64,000 nucleotides of DNA from Lysobacter capsici (GTDB lineage: Bacteria; Pseudomonadota; Gammaproteobacteria; Xanthomonadales; Xanthomonadaceae): contig NZ_CP076103.1 in assembly GCF_018732085.1 (NCBI RefSeq), forward strand, positions 310,001 to 374,000, written 5' to 3'. The notes under the pieces are model-generated. The model saw nothing but the letters and a program-made list of their open reading frames with translations, was not told the origin of the DNA and searched no databases. Shown here piece after piece: positions 28,710-38,053 of this stretch. The translations under genes and the position numbers were made by a program. Each line of letters starts with the position of its first letter. Position 1 is the stretch's first letter.

Positions 28710-29960
28710 TCACCCGCGCAACCGCGGCATCCCGAACTCATCGCGCTCCTCGATCACCGCTTCATCGAACAACTTTTGACGCAGATCGCGCCCCGGCAAT
28801 TCGGTGATCGCTTCGCCGCGTCCGGCGCGCAGCGCGTTGACGTAGCTCAGGCGCGCGCGGTTCTCGTCGCCGACCTGGGCGAAGCCGTGGCCGAGTTCTT
28901 CCCAGGCTTCGCTGTTGGCGCCCTGGGCCAGGGCACGGTGCAGATAGGCTTCGGCCTGCGGCCACTGGCCCTGCGCACGGGCGAGGCGGGCCAGGCTGAC
29001 CAGCAGGCCGGGGCTGCCGGGATGCGCCTGCAACCAGCGTTCGGCGTTGGCGCGGCGCGCGTCGAGGCGGCCGATCGGCAGGCGGCCGTAGAGCGCGGCC
29101 AGCGATTCGTCCCAACGCGTGTCCAGGGCCTGTTCCAGACTCTTGGCGGCGGCCTCTTCCCAACGCAGCGCGGCGGCGCGTTCGGCGTAGGCGGCGACCG
29201 CGGCCGGGTCGGTCTTGAGCGGCTTGGGCAGGGTTTCCCAATGATCGGCGAGCACGTTCGCGTCGGCGGCTTCGCGCAGCGCGGCTTCGGCCCAGGCGGC
29301 TTCGTGCTGGCTTAGGCGCTCGGCCGGCCAGACGTTGTGCTGGCGCAATGCGCCGAGCAGGCCGTACGCCTCGCCGGCGCGGCCGAGCGCGGCCAGCGCT
29401 TGCGCGCGCAGGGCGAGGCCGCGCGGCGGCAGCGGCTGCGCGGTGGGCATGTCGAGCGCGGCCAGCGCATCGCCGGGACGGTCTTCGGCCAGCGCCAGGT
29501 CGGCGGCGGCGAGGGCGCGCGCGACCGGATGGTCGGCGGCCAGGGCGTCGAGGTATTGCACCTTCGCCGCGGTGTCGCCGCGGGCCGCGGCGGCGCGCGC
29601 GGCGGCGACGCCGGCGATCGCGGCCACGTCGCGGTTGCGCGCGGCCTGCGCCAGCGATTTCTCCGCGCGGGTCCAATGGCCTTGATGCAGGGCATCCAGG
29701 CCATCGATCAGGCGCGCGCGCGCCTGCTTCTTGCGATGCCGGCGCACCGCGGTGAACGGCAGGCTGAGCACCTTCCACACCAGCCACAGCGCCAGCAATC
29801 CGCCGATCAGCATCAGCAGCGCCTTGGGCACGTTGGTGAAATAGTTCATGCCGCCGTAGGTGACGACGACCTTGCCCGGATCCTGCACCAGCAGTTGCGC
29901 GGCCAACGCGCCGACCAGCGCGAGCACGATCCAGAACAGCAGATTGCGGAACAGATTCAT
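28710..29960 (-). CDS. hemY: HemY, heme-biosynthesis-associated TPR membrane protein
   Basis: 416 residues. Two N-terminal membrane segments (about 5-25 and 43-63: NLLFWIVLALVGALAAQLLV; LLMLIGGLLALWLVWKVL), then basic residues and a long alpha-helical TPR region (HWTRAEKSLAQAA, GQWPQAEAYLHRALAQ). This is the proteobacterial HemY_N family, inner membrane with a cytoplasmic or periplasmic TPR arm, linked to late tetrapyrrole metabolism by gene order. It follows hemX with a gap of 94 bases on the minus strand and is closed by the terminator at 28661. Confidence 0.92.
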   Translation of the reverse strand: MNLFRNLLFWIVLALVGALAAQLLVQDPGKVVVTYGGMNYFTNVPKALLMLIGGLLALWLVWKVLSLPFTAVRRHRKKQARARLIDGLDALHQGHWTRAEKSLAQAARNRDVAAIAGVAAARAAAARGDTAAKVQYLDALAADHPVARALAAADLALAEDRPGDALAALDMPTAQPLPPRGLALRAQALAALGRAGEAYGLLGALRQHNVWPAERLSQHEAAWAEAALREAADANVLADHWETLPKPLKTDPAAVAAYAERAAALRWEEAAAKSLEQALDTRWDESLAALYGRLPIGRLDARRANAERWLQAHPGSPGLLVSLARLARAQGQWPQAEAYLHRALAQGANSEAWEELGHGFAQVGDENRARLSYVNALRAGRGEAITELPGRDLRQKLFDEAVIEERDEFGMPRLRG

Positions 29961-30054
29961 TGCGGTGGCTCCTTGCTCTGACTCGCGCGCCGGGCCTCGC
30001 CCGGGCGCGCGCGTTGGTGCGTATGCGACGACGCTGGCGCGCGTTGCGGCCGGA

Positions 30055-31053
30055 TCAGTGGGCCGTACGCAGCTGGCGCAATTGCTGCAGTGTGGTGCCC
30101 AGGGTAGGAACCGAGAGTGAAAGCGGCAGCGCGGCGATTTCGCGCAACTGCGCGAGCTGCCGTTGCTGCACGGGCGAAGCGGCCGACAGCCGCTGCACCC
30201 AATACTCCGCGCGGCTCAGCGCGGTGCGCAGACCCGGCGCGTCGCGTCGTTCGGCGGCGGCGCGGGCCAGCGAGATTTCCAGTTGCAGGCCGGCCAGCGC
30301 GGCGGCGCGGTCGGTCGGGTGCGCGGCCACGGTGCGGTCGACCGGCTGGCTTTCGATCAAGGTGCCGAACGCGCGCTGCCACCACGGCGCCAGCGCCGGC
30401 GCGGCGGCGCTCGCGGTATCGGGCGGCAGGCTCAGGCCCTGGGCGAGCGCGTCGAGCTTGGCCATGGCCTGCACCCGCGGTTCGATCCCCAGTTCCTTGA
30501 GCGCGGCGGTTTCCTGCAGCAGGGTCTGGCGCAGGCTCAGGTAGGCCGGGTCGTCGATGCCGTCGAGCACGCCGCCGGCCAGGGCGTAGGCGCGGCGCGC
30601 GCCTTCCAGGTCGCCGGCGATCAGCAGGCGCTGCTGGCCCAGGCTCAGCAGCAGCTCGGTTTCGTCCAGGCGCATCGCCTGGGCGCCGTGGCGGTCCGGG
30701 TCGGCGAGCTTGGACACGCTGTCCTCGATCAGCGCGGCGCGCTGGCCGATCCCGTGCAGTTCATCGCGCAGCACGCGGTTGGTGCTGTCGGCCTGGACGA
30801 TGCGGCGGTTCTGCGCGTCCTGATTGGTGCGCAGGGTGCTCAGGCGCTGGTCCAGCGCGTCCAGCCGCTGGTCGGCGTCGGCTTCGGCGGCGAGTTCGCG
30901 CGCCTGCCGATGCTGCCATTCGCGCCAGCCGTACCAACCGCCGCCGCCGAGGATCAGCAGCACGATCAGCAGCCACAGCCAGCCATTGGAGCCACGCCGC
31001 GGCGGCGCGGAAGCGGAGGGAGTCGAGGACACGGTATCGAGGGGGACGTTCAT
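30055..31053 (-). CDS. hemX: HemX-like membrane protein
   Basis: 332 residues. Single membrane anchor (about 24-42, WLWLLIVLLILGGGGWYGW), a coiled-coil segment (QRLDALDQRLSTLRTNQDAQ) and a helical periplasmic domain containing DETELLLSLGQQRLLIAGDL and DPAYLSLRQTLLQE, all typical of HemX. It is often misnamed uroporphyrinogen-III methyltransferase, but no methyltransferase domain is present. It lies between hemD and hemY in the same direction. Confidence 0.92.
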   Translation of the reverse strand: MNVPLDTVSSTPSASAPPRRGSNGWLWLLIVLLILGGGGWYGWREWQHRQARELAAEADADQRLDALDQRLSTLRTNQDAQNRRIVQADSTNRVLRDELHGIGQRAALIEDSVSKLADPDRHGAQAMRLDETELLLSLGQQRLLIAGDLEGARRAYALAGGVLDGIDDPAYLSLRQTLLQETAALKELGIEPRVQAMAKLDALAQGLSLPPDTASAAAPALAPWWQRAFGTLIESQPVDRTVAAHPTDRAAALAGLQLEISLARAAAERRDAPGLRTALSRAEYWVQRLSAASPVQQRQLAQLREIAALPLSLSVPTLGTTLQQLRQLRTAH

Positions 31054-31172
31054 GACCCGGCCATGCTACCGGATGAGCGCATCAAGACCGCCTTGACGGC
31101 GCAAATGGCCGGCGGCCAGTAGATGGCGATGTCGGCCGGGCCGGCGCCGGCTTGCTCGGTCCGTGCGCGCGC

Positions 31173-32024
31173 TCAGTCGTCCTGGGACGGCGCCTGCGGG
31201 TCCGGTTCGGTGACCGCCACCCCGGGCAGCCGCGCCAGCACGGCGGGGTCGAGCAAGTCCTGCGGCCGCGGCCCGGCCGCCACCGTGACCTCGGCGAAGC
31301 CCAGGGTCCGCGCCAGTTCGGCCAGGCGTTCGCTGGCCGCGCTGACCCGCGCGCCGCGCAGCCGCGTCGCCGCCGCGTCGGGCAATTGCGCGAGCACTTG
31401 CTGCAAGGCTTCGCCGCTGGACAAGGCGAGCACGGCCGGCGCATCGAGCTCGATCACCTGCGCGATCGCGAAGCGCGACAACGTCGACGGCTCGCGTCGA
31501 TAAATGTCGGCGCGCAACACGCGTGCGCCGCGTGCCTCGAACGCGGGCGCGAGCACGCCGCGTCCGCCCGGCGCGGTGATCAAGCCGACGCTGCTGCCGT
31601 GCAGTTGCCGCAACGACGGCAGATCGAGCAAGCCTTCGCTGGTCATGCGTTCGGGCGATGCGACCTCATCGATGCCGATCTCGCGCAATCGCGCCGCGGT
31701 GCTCGCGCCGACCGCATACCAATGCTGATCCATGCGCTGCAGTGTGGTGCGCATCGACGGTGCATCGCTGCGTTGATCGGCCGCATGCAGATCGTGCAGC
31801 GCATGCGCTGCATTCGGGCTGGTGACGACGATATGCGTCGCCTCCAGTGCATCTGCGAGCGCGCGTCGCGTCGTAGCGTTGTTATGCGTATGCACCGACC
31901 AAGGTGACAGTTCGATCAATGCGCCGCCGTATCGTTTTGCTATCGCGCGCAATGCTTCATGCTCGTCGCTCGGGCGCAACGAGATCACGTACCATCGCGG
32001 CGGTTGTCGCGGCGTGCGGCTCAT
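31173..32024 (-). CDS. hemD: Uroporphyrinogen-III synthase
   Basis: 283 residues; the ATG at 32024 is chosen, an earlier in-frame start (32051) being less likely. Two-lobed HemD fold: THIVVTSPNAAHALHD in the first lobe, YAVGASTAARLREIGIDEVA, GLITAPGGRGVLAPAFEARG and APAVLALSSGEALQQVLAQL in the second, with RVSAASERLAELARTLGFAE near the end. It cyclises hydroxymethylbilane to uroporphyrinogen III in the cytoplasm. It is the first gene of the hemD-hemX-hemY run; hemC is not adjacent. Confidence 0.92.
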   Translation of the reverse strand: MSRTPRQPPRWYVISLRPSDEHEALRAIAKRYGGALIELSPWSVHTHNNATTRRALADALEATHIVVTSPNAAHALHDLHAADQRSDAPSMRTTLQRMDQHWYAVGASTAARLREIGIDEVASPERMTSEGLLDLPSLRQLHGSSVGLITAPGGRGVLAPAFEARGARVLRADIYRREPSTLSRFAIAQVIELDAPAVLALSSGEALQQVLAQLPDAAATRLRGARVSAASERLAELARTLGFAEVTVAAGPRPQDLLDPAVLARLPGVAVTEPDPQAPSQDD

Positions 32025-32202
32025 GCGATCAGCTTCGCACAGTGTCCGCATCGCGTGCAGTCACGCATGGTCGCGGGCCGTCGCGATCGCGCGCGTCGAC
32101 GCATCGCGCACAACGCGATGGGTTGCCATGAAGCCGTCATGTGTCCGCTCCAGGTTGCCGCTTTCATTCCGCCTTGTCCTTCCCCCAACGTAGCCAGTCC
32201 CG

Positions 32203-32661
32203 ATGCCCTTAGATGCCGCTCAGCAACGTCTGCAACAGCACTACCAGTCCATGCCGCCGGTCGCGGCCATGCAGGTTTCCGTCGCCGGCTACGACGGCGC
32301 GCGCCTGCGCCTGCGCGCGCCGCTGGCGCATCACCTCAACGACAAGGGCTGCGCGTTCGGCGGCAGCCTGGCGTCGATGATGACCCTGGCCTCGTGGGGC
32401 CTGGTGTCGCTGGGGCTGGAACGCGCCGGATTGCAGGCCGAGGTGTTCGTCGCCGACAGCCAGATCCGCTACCTGGCGCCGTTGTTCGCCGACCTGGAAG
32501 TGCATGCCGAGCTCGCCCCGGAAGCCGACTGGAACAGTTTCCTGGCCACCCTGCGCGAACGTCGCCGCGCCCGCACCTCGCTGGTCGCGCGCGCGCTGTT
32601 GCCCGAAGGCGGCATCGCCACCGAGTTCACCGCGCGCTACGTGGCCATCGCTAAGCCCTGA
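32203..32661 (+). CDS. Hotdog-fold thioesterase (YiiD C-terminal-like)
   Basis: 152 residues. Hotdog pattern with the hydrophobic helix and its glycine-rich entry KGCAFGGSLASMMTLASWG, then VFVADSQIRYLAPLFADLEV and TSLVARALLPEGGIATEFTA. It matches the putative thioesterase domain found at the C-terminus of YiiD. It probably hydrolyses acyl-CoA or acyl-ACP esters; the substrate is unknown. The promoter must lie in the 178 bases shared with hemD. Confidence 0.85.
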   Translation: MPLDAAQQRLQQHYQSMPPVAAMQVSVAGYDGARLRLRAPLAHHLNDKGCAFGGSLASMMTLASWGLVSLGLERAGLQAEVFVADSQIRYLAPLFADLEVHAELAPEADWNSFLATLRERRRARTSLVARALLPEGGIATEFTARYVAIAKP

Positions 32662-32709
32662 CGGCGCAGGTAGGATGCACGCCGAACGTCCCATCCGCCG
32701 GAGTCCGCG

Positions 32710-33132
32710 ATGCGCCTGCTGAAATTCGTGCTGCTGTCCTGCCTGTTCGCTTTCGCGCTGACCGCCTGCCAGACCACCGGCACCCAGAACAACAAGCTTA
32801 CCGAGATGCAGTACAACTACTCGGCGGCGATCCGCTGGGGCGATTTCGAGGGCGCGGTCAATCTGATGAAGCCCGAGCTGCGCGCCAAGATGGCGCCGAC
32901 GCCGCTGCAGCTGGAACGCTACAAGCAGATCCAGATCTCCGGTTACGCCGACGTCGGCAGCAGCGCGGACAAGGAAAAAGGCACCGCGGTGCGTCTGGTC
33001 AACATCGGCGTGATCAACCGCCACACCCTGGCCGAGCGCAACGTGCGCTACACCGAGGCCTGGGAATGGGATCCGGAACTCAAGACCTGGTGGCTGATCA
33101 GCGGCCTGCCGGATTTCTGGGAAGGGCAGTAA
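32710..33132 (+). CDS. Conserved xanthomonad lipoprotein
   Basis: 140 residues. Lipobox LTAC (LLSCLFAFALTACQTTGT). The mature part begins TEMQYNYSAAIRWGDFEGAV and has the SnoaL/NTF2-like look of small envelope proteins (RYTEAWEWDPELKTWWLISG). The role is unknown. It follows the thioesterase by 48 bases on the same strand and may be cotranscribed with it. Confidence 0.8.
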   Translation: MRLLKFVLLSCLFAFALTACQTTGTQNNKLTEMQYNYSAAIRWGDFEGAVNLMKPELRAKMAPTPLQLERYKQIQISGYADVGSSADKEKGTAVRLVNIGVINRHTLAERNVRYTEAWEWDPELKTWWLISGLPDFWEGQ

Positions 33133-33151
33133 GCCCTTTCGATAGTCGGTC

Positions 33152-33340
33152 CTCCGCTTGAATCCTTCTCCCGCTTGCGGGAGAAGGTGCCCGACAGGGC
33201 GGATGAGGGCGCGCGGTCTGCCGGTGCCCTCACCCCAACACCGCCCCGGCCCGAACGCATAGCGTTCGGGCGTTCGGTGCCGTGCGAGCCGATGGCTCGC
33301 AAGCACGGCCCCTCACCCCGCGCGCGGGAGAGGGGCTAAG
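33152..33340. repeat. Dispersed extragenic repeat, CTCACCC family, copy 2
   Basis: Blocks CTCCCGCTTGCGGGAG, GGGCGGATGAGGGCGCG, CTCACCCCAACACCGCC, CGAACGCATAGCGTTCG and GATGGCTCGCAAG are in the same order as at 20757-20970. It occupies most of the 369-base gap between the lipoprotein and rhodanese genes; the rest of the gap holds nothing recognised. Confidence 0.8.
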
Positions 33341-33501
33341 CCAACACTCGCGCTGGCGGCAGCGCGCACGTAGACCGCCGGCCACCGGCCATCACGACCC
33401 GCCCCGTTTTGCTTGCCAGCCCGCCCTGGGCGACAATCGCCGCCCCGCGAGGGCCGTGCCGGCCTCCGCCCCGATTCGCCCCGTGCGTGAGTCCGCCTTC
33501 C

Positions 33502-33939
33502 GTGAGCTTTGATGAACTGCTGGCGTTCGCCAGCCGCCACATGTACCTGTCGCTGGGCTTCGTCGGTCTGACCGTCGCCATCGTCTACACCGAGATCGCG
33601 CGCCTGTTTCGCGGCTACAAGGCCCTGCGCCCGGCCGAGCTGACCGCGCTGATCAACCGCGACAACGCCCTGGTGATCGACCTGTCGGCGAGCGGCGAGT
33701 TCGAAAAAGGCCATATCGCCGGCAGCCGTTCGGTCCAGGTCAGCCAGTTCGACCCGGAAAGCAAGCTGCTGGCCAACGCCAAGGCACTGCCGGTGGTCGC
33801 GGTGTGCCGCACCGGCCAGGCTTCGGCCGACGCGGCCAAGCGGCTCAAGAAGGCCGGTTTCGAGCAGGTCTACTGGCTCGACGGCGGCATCCAGGCCTGG
33901 CAGCAGGCCGACCTGCCGCTGATCAAGGGCCGCGGCTGA
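33502..33939 (+). CDS. Membrane-anchored rhodanese-like protein
   Basis: 145 residues from GTG 33502. An N-terminal membrane segment (about 14-32, MYLSLGFVGLTVAIVYTEIA) is followed by a rhodanese domain with DLSASGEFEKGHIAGSRSVQ, active-site loop CRTGQASADAA (catalytic Cys) and VYWLDGGIQAWQQADLPL. It resembles E. coli YibN and likewise lies before secB; the usual grxC between them is missing here. Possible sulfurtransferase or membrane-associated role. Confidence 0.88.
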   Translation: MSFDELLAFASRHMYLSLGFVGLTVAIVYTEIARLFRGYKALRPAELTALINRDNALVIDLSASGEFEKGHIAGSRSVQVSQFDPESKLLANAKALPVVAVCRTGQASADAAKRLKKAGFEQVYWLDGGIQAWQQADLPLIKGRG

Positions 33940-34212
33940 ATCGGGCTCGCCTTGGCGGCCGCTACCGCCGGCCGGTCGTCGCGCGAATCGGCCGCGTGTC
34001 GCGAATACGCCACGCGCCGCGCCCACACTGCCTCAATCCGTGAGCGATTGCCGCCCGTGCCCTTGATTGGCGCCGGGCCCGCCTCAATTCACTCGACTCG
34101 TCGTCGATGACGGGCCGCAGGGGCGAACCGGGCCGGGCGTTTGGTCCCGGTCCGCGCGAGCGGGCATAATCGACCTCTTTTCCGATTTCAATTCCGCTGG
34201 GGGAGTCACCCG

Positions 34213-34725
34213 ATGTCCGAAGAAAACGTCAACGGCGCAGTAGCGCCGGCCGAAGCCGCAACCGGCCCCGCGTTCACCGTCGAGAAGATCTACGTCAAGG
34301 ACGTGTCCTTCGAGGTGCCCAATGCCCCGGCGGTGTTCGCCGAGACCGCGCAGCCGCAGCTGCAGCTGAACCTGTCGCAGAACGTCCAGCGCGTCGGCGA
34401 GAACGCCTATGAAGTCGTGCTCGGCGTGACCCTGACCTGCACCGCCAACGACAAGTCGATGTACCTGGCCGAAGTGAAGCAGGCCGGCGTGTTCGGCCTG
34501 GTCGGCTTCGACGCCCAGACCCTGGACGCGATGCTCGGCACCCACTGCCCGAACGTGCTGTACCCGTACGCGCGCCAGCTGGTCAGCGACCTGATCCAGG
34601 CCGGCGGCTTCCCGCCGTTCTTCCTGCAGCCGATCAACTTCGACGCGCTGTACGCCGAAGGCATGCGCCAGCGCGCCCAGGGCGGCGACAACCTCGCCGA
34701 CGCGGAAACCGCCGGCAACGCCTGA
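34213..34725 (+). CDS. secB: Protein-export chaperone SecB
   Basis: 170 residues. Typical SecB: FTVEKIYVKDVSFEVPNAP, LNLSQNVQRVGENAYEVVLG, the conserved GTHCPNVLYPYARQLVSDL and GGFPPFFLQPINFDALYAE. Tetrameric cytoplasmic chaperone that hands preproteins to SecA. GGGGGAG precedes the ATG. gpsA follows by 31 bases, the common gammaproteobacterial order. Confidence 0.97.
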   Translation: MSEENVNGAVAPAEAATGPAFTVEKIYVKDVSFEVPNAPAVFAETAQPQLQLNLSQNVQRVGENAYEVVLGVTLTCTANDKSMYLAEVKQAGVFGLVGFDAQTLDAMLGTHCPNVLYPYARQLVSDLIQAGGFPPFFLQPINFDALYAEGMRQRAQGGDNLADAETAGNA

Positions 34726-34756
34726 GTCCGACCACTTTCAGGGCCTGCCTGCGCGC

Positions 34757-35803
34757 ATGAATTCACCCGCCTCGGTCACCCCGTCCCCGAAACCGCGCAT
34801 CGCGGTGCTCGGCGCCGGTTCCTGGGGCACCGCGCTCGCGGCCCTGATCGCCCGGCACGGTCACCCGACCGTGCTGTGGGGCCGCGACGCCGACGGCGCC
34901 GCGGCCATCGACACGCAACACGAAAACCCGCGTTACCTGCCGGGCATCGCCCTGCCCGAATCGCTGCGCGCGACCACTGATCTTGCTGCCGCGCTCAAGG
35001 ACGCCGACCTCGTGCTCGTGGTGGTGCCCTCGCACGCCTTCGCGCAAACCCTGCGCCAACTGGCGCCGCACCGGCCGCCGCACGCCGGCGTGGCCTGGGC
35101 GACCAAGGGCTTCGAACCCGGCAGCGGCCGCTTCCTGCACGAAGTCGCCGGCGAAGTGCTCGGCGCGGACGTGCCGCTGGCGGTGGTCACCGGCCCCTCG
35201 TTCGCCAAGGAAGTCGCGCAGGGCCTGCCGACCGCGCTGACCGTGCATTCCGACGACGCGGCGTTCGCCCAGTCGGTGGCCGATGCGCTGCACGGCCCGG
35301 CGTTTCGCGCCTACACCGGCGACGACATGCTCGGCGCCGAACTCGGCGGCGCGATGAAGAACGTGCTCGCGGTCGCCACCGGCGTCGCCGACGGCATGCA
35401 GCTCGGCCTCAACGCGCGCGCCGGCCTGATCACCCGCGGCCTCAACGAAATGCTGCGCCTGAACCAGGCGATCGGCGGGCAGCCCGAAACCCTGATGGGT
35501 CTGGCCGGTCTCGGCGATCTGGTCCTGACCTGCACCGGCGACCTGTCGCGCAACCGCCGCCTGGGCCTGGCCCTCGGCCGCGGCCAGTCGATCGAAGACG
35601 CGGTGCGAGAGATCGGCCAGGTGGTCGAATCGGTGCAGACCGCCGACGAAGTCATGCGCCAGGCCGAACGTCACGGCATCGAACTGCCGATCTCCAACGC
35701 GGTGCGCGCGGTGCTGCACGGCGAAATCACCCCGGCCGACGGCCTGCGCAAGCTGCTGTCGCGCGAGCAGAAGCCCGAGTACCCGACCGACCTGTTCGGT
35801 TGA
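34757..35803 (+). CDS. gpsA: Glycerol-3-phosphate dehydrogenase [NAD(P)+]
   Basis: 348 residues. Rossmann NAD(P) motif GAGSWGTALA (19-28), VVTGPSFAKEVAQGLPTALT, catalytic lysine region GGAMKNVLAVATGVADG, and GLAGLGDLVLTCTGDLSRNR. It reduces dihydroxyacetone phosphate to sn-glycerol-3-phosphate for phospholipid synthesis. It is the last gene of the rhodanese-secB-gpsA run. Confidence 0.97.
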   Translation: MNSPASVTPSPKPRIAVLGAGSWGTALAALIARHGHPTVLWGRDADGAAAIDTQHENPRYLPGIALPESLRATTDLAAALKDADLVLVVVPSHAFAQTLRQLAPHRPPHAGVAWATKGFEPGSGRFLHEVAGEVLGADVPLAVVTGPSFAKEVAQGLPTALTVHSDDAAFAQSVADALHGPAFRAYTGDDMLGAELGGAMKNVLAVATGVADGMQLGLNARAGLITRGLNEMLRLNQAIGGQPETLMGLAGLGDLVLTCTGDLSRNRRLGLALGRGQSIEDAVREIGQVVESVQTADEVMRQAERHGIELPISNAVRAVLHGEITPADGLRKLLSREQKPEYPTDLFG

Positions 35804-35969
35804 GCCATCGCGTGCGGCGCTGATGCGCCAGCCGGCCGACCCGCGCCGGAACACAATCGCTTCGATCCGTCGCGGCCATCGCCGCTTCGCGTTCGCGCAC
35901 ATGCGCTCGCCGGCCCGCGTCGCTCGCGCTCGCGACTCATTGCGATCGCCCACCGCGACTTCGCGGCGC

Positions 35970-36000
35970 AAAAAAAGAGCCCGGCTTTTCAGCCGGGCTC
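35970..36000 (-). terminator. Intrinsic terminator of the Ax21-family gene
   Basis: On the minus strand GAGCCCGGCT, loop GAAA and AGCCGGGCTC are followed by TTTTTTTG. It lies 73 bases past the stop at 36073 and may also stop readthrough from gpsA. Confidence 0.85.
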
Positions 36001-36072
36001 GATCGCGACGATTCAGGGGGAGAGAGAGAGAAGAATCGCGATTGGTGCGGAGTACTTGTCGATAGCGCTTTC

Positions 36073-36690
36073 TTAGAAGCTGAAGCGCGGCCCGACGAAG
36101 AACTCTTTCTGGCCGCCGTCGAGGAACTTGGCGTCGGCGGTGATGCCCCAGCTCTGGTTGAACTTCACCAGGGTGCCGATGCGGCCGTAGAACTTGGCGT
36201 CGTAGCCCTTGTCGTAGTCCTGGTAACCGGCCAGTGCGTAGCCTTCCCAATTCGGGGTGAGGGTGCCGCGAACGCCGGCTTCGACGCTGCCGCCCTTGAT
36301 CTTGTCGCTGATGCTCAGGCCGTTCACGTCGGCCTTGCTCTGCTGGTAAGCCACGCGGGTCAGCAAGTCGACGCGCTTGGTCAGTTCGTGGTTGTAGCCC
36401 ACGCCCACGTTCCAGTTGTCGACATCGATGCTCGGGCTGCGGAACACGCTGTTGCCGAAGACGATGTTCTTCGAATCGGTTTCCTGCTTGCTGTAGCCGC
36501 CGAACACATGGAAGTTCGGAGCGAACGCATAGGAACCGTTGACGGCCCAGCCGTCGGAGTCGGCGAAGCTCGACTTGGCGTCGATCTTGGCGTAACCGGC
36601 TTCGACGTAGTTGTAGGAAACGCCTTCGGCTGCCGAAGCGGCGAACGGAATGGCGGCGGCGAGGGTGAGGGCAAGCAATGCGCGCTTCAT
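36073..36690 (-). CDS. Ax21-family outer-membrane beta-barrel protein
   Basis: 205 residues from ATG 36690. Signal peptide MKRALLALTLAAAIPFAASA, then eight-stranded-barrel-like alternating strands (VSYNYVEAGYAKIDAKSSF, FHVFGGYSKQETDS, WNVGVGYNHELTKRVDLLTR) ending in an aromatic GPRFSF, the usual outer-membrane insertion signal. It matches the Ax21 family of xanthomonads, once proposed as a quorum or elicitor factor and now regarded as an outer-membrane protein. An ATG at 36699 is an alternative start. The gene is monocistronic. Confidence 0.88.
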   Translation of the reverse strand: MKRALLALTLAAAIPFAASAAEGVSYNYVEAGYAKIDAKSSFADSDGWAVNGSYAFAPNFHVFGGYSKQETDSKNIVFGNSVFRSPSIDVDNWNVGVGYNHELTKRVDLLTRVAYQQSKADVNGLSISDKIKGGSVEAGVRGTLTPNWEGYALAGYQDYDKGYDAKFYGRIGTLVKFNQSWGITADAKFLDGGQKEFFVGPRFSF

Positions 36691-37045
36691 AAAGGTCATA
36701 GCCTCTTTATTGGTTTTATTCCGAATCTCGCGCCTCGTGCGAGGCATCCAATGGATTCGGTGTGCGCAGTATCGTCATCGCGCTTCAATCGAAGCTGAAT
36801 TTTCCGGGGTTTTTTACAGGAACTAAACGTTCTGCTTACGGTACTTGGACATTTCCTAGCCCATTGGTCATGGGTTTTTTCGAGTTTCGAAATGTATTTG
36901 CGCGGCATTCTTGCTCGCGGCTGAATATGCACACGGCACATTCGGCAAGGTCGGCGATAAAACCCGCGCTACAGCGCAAGCGGCGGATATACAGCGCGCG
37001 CGAATGCGCAAATCATCGATGACATTCGTCATGCATGAGAGCCGT
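36691..37045. other. Divergent intergenic region
   Basis: 355 bases between the Ax21 and oxygenase genes, noticeably AT-richer than the surroundings, so it probably carries both promoters. No operator or RNA element was recognised. Confidence 0.45.
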
Positions 37046-37801
37046 ATGAACGCTGACCAAACCGAAGCCGACATCGCGTCGCCGCAGTCAAGCGAAGTAC
37101 CGATCCAGCCAATCGATCAGCGCGACTGGACCGCGCTGGCGTCGATGCTCGATGCCGATGGTCATGCGCTGTTGCCCGGCGTGTTGAATCCGGCGCAGTG
37201 CGCAGCGCTGGCGCGCGGCTACGAGGACGAGGGTCGTTATCGCAGCCGGGTGGTGATGGCGCGGCACGGTTTCGGCCGCGGCGAATACCGATACTTCCGC
37301 TATCCCTTGCCCTCGCCGGTGCAAGGCCTGCGCGAAGCGTTCTATCCGCACCTGGCGCGCATCGCCCGGGGTTGGAACGAAAAACTCGGTATTCCGCTGG
37401 ACTATCCGCCGACGCTGCAGGCCTTCCTCGATCGTTGCCACGCCGCGGGCCAGACCCGGCCGACACCCTTGCTGTTGCGCTACCGCGCCGGCGATTACAA
37501 CTGCCTGCATCAGGATCTGTACGGCGAACACGTGTTCCCGTTGCAACTGGCGATCCTTCTGTCCGAGCCGGGACGCGATTTCGAAGGCGGCGAATTCGTG
37601 TTGACCGAACAACGGCCGCGCATGCAGTCGCGGGTCGAGGTCGTGCCGCTGCGCCAGGGCGATGCGGTGGTGTTCGCGGTCAACCAACGCCCGGTGCGCG
37701 GCGCGCGCGGCTATTACCGGGTGGCGATGCGGCATGGCGTGAGCCGCCTGCGCTCGGGCGAGCGGCATACCCTCGGGGTGATCTTCCACGACGCGACCTG
37801 A
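37046..37801 (+). CDS. 2-oxoglutarate/Fe(II)-dependent oxygenase
   Basis: 251 residues from the ATG at 37046, chosen for GAGAG just upstream (in-frame ATGs at 37031 and 37019 are possible). The double-stranded beta-helix has the iron ligands His155 and Asp157 in CLHQDLYGEHVFPLQL and a distal His230 in MRHGVSRLRSGERHTLGVIF, where Arg240 would bind 2-oxoglutarate. FEGGEFVLTEQRPRMQS is typical of prolyl-4-hydroxylase-like members. It hydroxylates an unknown protein or small substrate in the cytoplasm. Confidence 0.88.
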   Translation: MNADQTEADIASPQSSEVPIQPIDQRDWTALASMLDADGHALLPGVLNPAQCAALARGYEDEGRYRSRVVMARHGFGRGEYRYFRYPLPSPVQGLREAFYPHLARIARGWNEKLGIPLDYPPTLQAFLDRCHAAGQTRPTPLLLRYRAGDYNCLHQDLYGEHVFPLQLAILLSEPGRDFEGGEFVLTEQRPRMQSRVEVVPLRQGDAVVFAVNQRPVRGARGYYRVAMRHGVSRLRSGERHTLGVIFHDAT

Positions 37802-38053
37802 GCGTCGCCGACTGCGAGCGCTCGCGGCGCGACCGATGCGGCCGCGCGCCGGATGATGCAAATCCGAACACTTTCGTGCTGACCGACCGCGCAAGCCCTT
37901 GGCGTTGGCTATGAGGTCGCGGCCCCGCACGCAAACCTGCGGCGTCGTCGCCGACACCGCGACGACCATCGATGCGCGGCGCGCGCCCGTGCGGCGCGTG
38001 CATGCGCCGGTTCGTCGTGTTCATGGACGCAGTAGCCGACAGGGAGTAAGGAC

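Noticed and set aside
30055..31053. Uroporphyrinogen-III C-methyltransferase
   Set aside because: No SAM-methyltransferase domain; a single membrane anchor and coiled coil identify HemX.
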